Shown here: piece after piece, positions 59,658-64,000 of the stretch
How the letters are laid out: every line of letters starts with the position of its first letter
How positions within the stretch are numbered: position 1 is the first letter of the stretch
Assembly (NCBI GenBank): GCA_965214635.1
Contig: OZ243964.1
Location: 2,046,001-2,110,000 of the forward strand
Length of the DNA: 64,000 bases
Source: Bin90 sp965214635
GTDB taxonomy: Bacteria; Chloroflexota; Dehalococcoidia; Lucifugimonadales; JADFKI01
Direction: 5' to 3'
Made by a program: the position numbers and the translations under genes
Notes under the pieces: model-generated
The model's input: the letters and a program-made list of their open reading frames with translations, nothing else
Told to the model about the DNA's origin: nothing
The model's database searches: none

Positions 59658-61530
59658 TTGACTACGACTATTGACAGACCGAACAAGAATGCACTCAGCA
59701 AGGCGCTCGACATCTATCGAGACGCCATGCGCCCATTCATAGTTCGAAGCCTTCGGCGTGTTCAGGGAGCCAAAGTCGAAGACACCATAGCGAGATTACT
59801 CAACGACTATCAGAGGATGCAGTTTCAAGACAACCTGCGTCGCAATCCGGCAAATATAGAGGCAGCGATAGACATCAACGACTTTCCTGTCTTAATTTCC
59901 AAAGGCTGGCGCATTGCCTTTCAGAGAGAGTTTCCAAGTGGGGACAGAGCCGTTCAGAATGCCGCGTGGCAGATAACCGAAGCGCGTAACAGCGTGTCGC
60001 ATCCAGGAACGCAGGATTTAGACGCAGAATTTGTAAGATCGCGTCTGTTTGACATTGCAGACACACTCGGCAGGATAAACGCGCCGCAGCAGAAGGCCGA
60101 AGTCGAGAGAATCCGCGACAATCTGTTCACCCCGCAACCGGCAGCGACTCAACAAGACACATTACCCCAATCAGAAGGCTCGGCGGGCGCAACTGCTTCG
60201 CGTCGCTCATCTAGCCATGCTCTTGCTCACGGAAGTGGACAGCGACAATTCATTGACAGACTCGATAGATGGAGGCTCGCAACCCTTTGGCAGAGTCGGC
60301 GGCGCGGCACGGCGCATAGCTCGTTGCGTGTTCTTGGGGAGCGCCCCAAGTGGCAGCATAAGAGGCATAGACCGGAGTCGCATCAATTTGGGAGTCGTAA
60401 TGCCGGGGCAAGGCACAGCCGTGTACAACGATGCGCTAAACCGTATGTCCGGCGACCTGTACTATCTATACAACAACGACGGCAGATATTACTTCCACGC
60501 CGAAGAGAATCTGAACAAGGTTGTCGCTGACCGCGCCGACAACTTTGACGAAAGGGAGGTGCTCGACAAGATACGGCAGTTTATGGAGGAGGCTATCGGG
60601 CGCAGGCCGAATGTTATCGTATTTCCCATCAGTCACGGTGACATTCCGGATGCGGATTTCGTTCGGCTCGTGGTCCTGCCGCCGGACAAGTGGCTACCCA
60701 GTAGATCCCAAGAGAGCGACGAAGCAACTCCCACCATCATGAACATGCTTCGCAATCGGGGTGATGCTGTGAGAATTCGCAAGAACACACTGCTCTTCCT
60801 AGGTGCGCGCAGAGACGAAATCAGGAGCCTAAACCGCGCCATCAGGTCGTATCTTGCGTGGCATTCTATAATCAGCGGCAGTCGTAGCATCGAAAACTTA
60901 CAAGGGGATCGCTTCAGACAAGCGCACACAAGCGTCGATAAAGCGGAGCGCGAAGTCCGCTCCAGATTGGTGAACGCATATCGCTGGGCGATAGACCCGG
61001 CGCAGCCTGACCCTCAACATGCCGAGTATTTCCTGAGCAGATGGCAAGTCGATGCGCCCAGCACCGCCAATCTGACCACGATAACAGATAGCGCCTTCGA
61101 CAAGTTCTATGAGCAAGAGGCGCTCGTGCCTAGCATCTCTACCGCCGCCCTCGATACTCTTCTGAAACAGTACATCTGGAGCGACAGCCGCGAGCACATC
61201 GAGATAGACGACCTTTGGAACATGCTGACCAGCAATGTCTATATGCACCGCCTAATCGATAAGTCCGTGCTGATGAGTTGCATTGAGCGAGGTGTGCCTG
61301 AAGCCAAGTTCGGATACGCTGACGGACACGACCAGAATGCTGAAGATATACCGTACACCGACATGCGTTTCGGCGAACCGCTGACGGGTTACTCAAGTCT
61401 CATCGCAGAGAGAAGCAGCGGCCTGCTAGTCAACCCCGAAACGGCTCAGACATGGAAGGACCTGAAATCTGAGCTTGAAGCGCAGCAAGAGCAGCCACAA
61501 CAAGGTCAGGATGGAGAAGGGACTTCCACC
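59658..61530 (+). pseudogene. Broken Swt1-HEPN/DUF499 ATPase gene (anti-phage-type), internal deletion and frameshift
   Basis: A TTG at 59658 with GGGAG upstream starts an N-terminal part with MRPFIVRSLRRVQGAKVEDT and the HEPN motif RNSVSH at residues 110-115 (RxxxxH nuclease type), followed by a linker ending near 60180. There the frame changes: from ~60181 a second frame reads RRAQLLRVAHLAMLLLTEVD, then GGSQPFGRVGG, ARRIARCVFLGSAP, SRINLGVVMPGQ, YNDALNRMSGDLYYLYNND and GRYYFHAEENLNKVVADRA, which match the C-terminal half of DUF499 proteins. The central ATPase domain with Walker motifs is missing, and the C-terminal tail is cut near a tRNA promoter. It is therefore nonfunctional as a full-length protein. 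Stop at 61605 lies inside tRNA-Phe. Confidence 0.7.
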
Positions 61531-61559
61531 TTGACATCGCCGACCAGTCTTATTACCAT
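61531..61559 (+). promoter_or_regulatory. Candidate promoter of tRNA-Phe
   Basis: A perfect TTGACA (61531-61536) and TACCAT (61554-61559) are 17 bases apart; the start would be near 61566, just before the tRNA at 61571. It overlaps the end of the broken DUF499 frame. Confidence 0.55.
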
Positions 61560-61570
61560 TATTATACCAA

Positions 61571-61646
<76 letters not shown>

Positions 61647-61695
61647 GCGTTTCCTGTTCTACATAGCAGGATACGCCAAACGCATTGAGGTATGG

Positions 61696-61771
61696 GCGAA
61701 AGTAGCTCAGTTGGTAGAGCATCTCCTTGCCAAGGAGAAGGTCGCGGGTTCGAGTCCCGTCTTTCGCTCCA
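61696..61771 (+). tRNA. tRNA-Gly (anticodon GCC)
   Basis: GCGAAAG (61696-61702) pairs with CTTTCGC (61761-61767); discriminator T and encoded CCA end at 61771. Anticodon stem TCTCC/GGAGA encloses TTGCCAA. It lies 49 bp after tRNA-Phe. Confidence 0.96.
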
Positions 61772-61901
61772 CATTCTTCGTATCTCGTACTCCTGCTCAT
61801 ACTCAGTACTAGATGCACGCCGCTTGCGTTGCCCATCAAGTTATTGCGGCGGTCTTCCCGCCCCGCATTGTCATACGCCCATCCCCACATGGAAAGCCGC
61901 A

Positions 61902-63140
61902 TTGACGCACATCCCTCTTGACGACAGCGTCGCTTTTACCGCATCCGAGCGGCGCGCTCTGCAAATCCTAGCCGAATTAGCCGCACACCCCGCCGTTCCC
62001 TTCTTCGAGGCGCCCGTGGCGGCGCACATCATGGACATCCTCAGGCGCATATCCGATGTGTCTGTTGTGCAAGACGAGTTCGGCAACATCATCGCTCGCT
62101 TCGCCAACCTGCCCGAAGCGAGTGCGCCCGAAAGCGTCCCTCCCATCGCATTCGTGGCTCATATGGATCATCCGGGCTTCGAAATTTTCTGTCGCCACAA
62201 CAGCGATTCGTCTGACACAGCGGATCATCAGGCAAGCGAGACGGGGGAGCGCTTCGTGGCACGCGCGCTGGGTGGCGTTCCGGCGGCTTCGCTCGTCAAG
62301 CACACGCCGGTGTTCGTCCCAACGCCCGACGGCAAGCGCATACCCGCGCAGCTCATGCCGCTGGCAGACACGGATGTCCCAGCCGCTGGCGCATCGCCCA
62401 ACGATCGCCTCGCCTGTGTGCAGCTCGATGCACCCGCAGCGCTCGATTTGCCGGCGCCGGTGGTGTTCGACCTGCTCGACTTTGCCATAGATGACGGGAC
62501 TATCCGTATGCGCGCAGCGGACGACCTCGCCGGCTGCGCCGCCATTCTTGCCGCATTGGAGCGCCTTGTGCAAGCCGATGCGCCCACCGACTTCTTCGCC
62601 GTGTTCACCCGCGCCGAAGAGGGTGGGCTGTTCGGCGCACGGCTGATGGCAGAGGCGGGCACGCTGCCGCAAGACACCATCGTGGTGTCGGTGGAATCCA
62701 GCCCAATCATCCCCGGCGTGGCGCAGGGTGAGGGGCCTGTCATCCGCACGGGCGACCGCGTATACACTTTCGACGCCGATGCCGAGCAAGCCCTAGCCGT
62801 GGCACAGGCTCGGCTGCAGGCGCAAAATCCCGGCTTCAAGGCGCAGCGCCAGCTGATGAGCGGCGGGGGATGCGAAGCCACAGCCTTTGCCGTGTTCGGA
62901 TACAGCGTAACTGGGCTTGCCTTCCCGCTTGGCAACTGGCACAACGCCACATCCTCCATTCCCGACCCAGACGGCGGCATCGACTCTGAGTACATCAGCG
63001 TGTCTGACTACCTCGGGGGCGTGGCGCTCATCACCGAAGCCGCCACGAGTGTCGCCTCCCGACACGACTCGCCCACCCGCAGCCGGATACGCCAAATCCC
63101 GTCGGATGTGCGACAGCGGATGCGCGCAACTGCTGGGTAA
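61902..63140 (+). CDS. M42-like zinc aminopeptidase
   Basis: TTG at 61902 with GGAAAG five bases upstream is the likely start (~412 residues); the frame before it runs through tRNA-Gly. Metal and catalytic motifs: IAFVAHMDHPGFEIF (first His), RAADDLAGCAAILAALERLV (bridging Asp), VFTRAEEGGLFGARLMAEAG (Glu pair), VSVESSPIIPG and LAFPLGNWHNATSS (last His). This layout matches M42/M18-type aminopeptidases, dodecameric cytoplasmic enzymes for peptide turnover. Parts are divergent (VES rather than the usual D), so activity should be tested. Confidence 0.8.
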   Translation: MTHIPLDDSVAFTASERRALQILAELAAHPAVPFFEAPVAAHIMDILRRISDVSVVQDEFGNIIARFANLPEASAPESVPPIAFVAHMDHPGFEIFCRHNSDSSDTADHQASETGERFVARALGGVPAASLVKHTPVFVPTPDGKRIPAQLMPLADTDVPAAGASPNDRLACVQLDAPAALDLPAPVVFDLLDFAIDDGTIRMRAADDLAGCAAILAALERLVQADAPTDFFAVFTRAEEGGLFGARLMAEAGTLPQDTIVVSVESSPIIPGVAQGEGPVIRTGDRVYTFDADAEQALAVAQARLQAQNPGFKAQRQLMSGGGCEATAFAVFGYSVTGLAFPLGNWHNATSSIPDPDGGIDSEYISVSDYLGGVALITEAATSVASRHDSPTRSRIRQIPSDVRQRMRATAG

Positions 63141-63164
63141 CGCCGTGCAGGTCAGGGAGGTTCA

Positions 63165-64000
63165 ATGCAGGTGGATAAGCTGAAGTCCCGTGCGTATAGG
63201 GACTTGCCGTTATTGCTGCTAGCACTAGCGTTGCTCACAGTGTTCCTGTTTGGCGGCGACCGGGGACACTTCTACCGGCCCGGCCACCATGATTGGGTGT
63301 CATCGGAACACATGGCAAAGGCTGCGAATCTCTCCCCTGAACACAGATTCCTGATGTTCTTCTACCAATTCCCTGATGAGAATGGCGGTTCCGGCTACAA
63401 TGTCTACAACCGCCGGCCAATTGGCAGCTATGCGTTCATCAAGCTGGCTATCTTGCCTCTTGGAGATAATCTGTCGGCATGGCTCTACGCCGGCAGGATG
63501 GTGATGCTGCTGTTCTTCGCTGGGGCAGCGGCGATGGCATACCTAGCGCTGTGTCGGCTCTTATCCAACCGTTGGGCTGCCTTGGGGGCAACGCTCCTAG
63601 CCTTCTCATCGTATTACCTTCTCTACTACAACGATATGGTCGCCAGTGAGTCGATGCCCTCCCTATTCGGGATGATGTTGGCTCTTCACGGCATGGTTGT
63701 GTTCATGCAGGAGGGCCGCATTCGGCAGATGCTGGTCAAGGCGTGCGCCGCTCTGCTGCTGGGCTGGTATGTATATGCGCTGATTCTGCCCTTCGTTGTC
63801 TTTGGCTTGGTGAGCGAGATCGTCCGTGCCCGCCCGTCCTTCTCTGGGGGCTGGCAAGATTTGAAGCGCCTAGCGGTTTCGGTGGTGCGCAGCCCTTATC
63901 TAAAGTTGGGAGTGGTTGCTTCTCTTTTCGCGTTCCTCATCCTGACTTTCAACCTCACCAACGAGTACATCGCCCTGAAAGGTGAATATCATCTGACTGA
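63165..64000 (+). CDS. Polytopic membrane protein, GT-C glycosyltransferase-like (3' end outside window)
   Basis: ATG at 63165 follows AGGGAGG; the frame is open to the window edge (278 residues so far). An N-terminal helix (DLPLLLLALALLTVFLFGG) is followed by a polar loop with GHHDWVSSEHMAKAANLSP and YNVYNRRPIGSYAFIKLAIL, then at least four further hydrophobic segments. The pattern of a first loop followed by many helices resembles dolichyl-phosphate-mannose-type (GT-C) transferases. No catalytic site can be assigned yet. Confidence 0.7.
   Translation, partial: MQVDKLKSRAYRDLPLLLLALALLTVFLFGGDRGHFYRPGHHDWVSSEHMAKAANLSPEHRFLMFFYQFPDENGGSGYNVYNRRPIGSYAFIKLAILPLGDNLSAWLYAGRMVMLLFFAGAAAMAYLALCRLLSNRWAALGATLLAFSSYYLLYYNDMVASESMPSLFGMMLALHGMVVFMQEGRIRQMLVKACAALLLGWYVYALILPFVVFGLVSEIVRARPSFSGGWQDLKRLAVSVVRSPYLKLGVVASLFAFLILTFNLTNEYIALKGEYHLT

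Noticed and set aside
61692..61901. Longer start of the M42-like peptidase
   Set aside because: That frame passes through tRNA-Gly; no family similarity before TTG 61902.

Overview
The window looks like a chromosomal segment of an uncultured-type bacterium, most plausibly Chloroflexota (Dehalococcoidia/SAR202-like). That assignment is inference from gene content: a thiolase paired with a DUF35 protein, an enolase-superfamily dehydratase, an amidohydrolase, DUF971, NIPSNAP and P1-peptidase genes, a moxR-DUF58-DUF4129 operon, and a three-gene division cluster rsmH-ftsA-ftsZ without mur genes. No rRNA gene is present, so taxonomy cannot be settled here. Genes are tightly packed and GC-rich. TTG starts with good Shine-Dalgarno sequences are frequent (porG-like, hypothetical at 3891, prmA, trxB-like, nuoB, nuoL, moxR, the M42-like peptidase).

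Layout. 1-3.9 kb (minus): start of a 2-oxoacid:ferredoxin oxidoreductase gamma gene, an IS1-family element with intact ends and an 8-bp target duplication, ccmB, ccmA and a small membrane protein. 4.3-8.2 kb: NHL propeller protein, DUF971 protein, convergent thiolase/DUF35 pair, NIPSNAP protein. 8.3-12.8 kb (minus): surE, panC, panB, a Rossmann/DUF2520 protein (candidate ketopantoate reductase) and a P1 peptidase. 13.1-15.6 kb: galactonate-dehydratase-like enzyme, rpiB, an orphan TPP-binding subunit. 15.9-19.4 kb (minus): rsmH-ftsA-ftsZ. 19.8-22.5 kb (plus): mog/moaB, trmD, amidohydrolase, NifU-like protein. 22.7-24.5 kb: a membrane-anchored protein gene split by a 1,066-bp IS; removing the IS and one copy of its 9-bp duplication restores an open frame. 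24.7-34.8 kb: thrC, hemL-like aminotransferase, trxB-like, acyl-CoA dehydrogenase, crcB, tauE/safE, and the moxR operon. 35.0-38.6 kb: tRNA-Gln with a strong promoter, a Fur-family (Zur-like) regulator, a zinc/manganese permease and a solute-binding lipoprotein with a metal-binding region of about 100 His/Asp/Glu residues. 38.9-46.3 kb: dnaJ, prmA, rsmE, gpsA, plsY, der, argF-like.

46.5-58.1 kb (minus) is a complex I cluster read nuoA-B-C-D-H-I-J-K-L. It lacks nuoE/F/G between D and H and nuoM/N after L. It is interrupted by rmuC (between H and I) and by a complete type II restriction-modification pair exactly between nuoK and nuoL. 58.2-61.5 kb is an islet between the nuoA upstream region and tRNA-Phe/tRNA-Gly. 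It holds a RelE/ParE-like small protein facing a Panacea (SocA-like) protein, a 95-bp remnant of the same IS seen at 22.8 kb, and a broken Swt1-HEPN/DUF499 defence gene. 61.9-64.0 kb: an M42-like aminopeptidase and the start of a polytopic GT-C-like membrane protein that runs off the window.

The most interesting parts are the restriction-modification pair placed inside a respiratory operon, the decayed defence islet beside tRNA genes, the convergent Panacea/RelE-like pair, and several enzymes lacking expected catalytic residues (thiolase without cysteines, DUF35 without its zinc ribbon, ArgF-like with HDMP in place of HCLP). I saw no clear evidence of a wholly new multi-gene system. All family assignments come from reading motifs by eye, without database searches.
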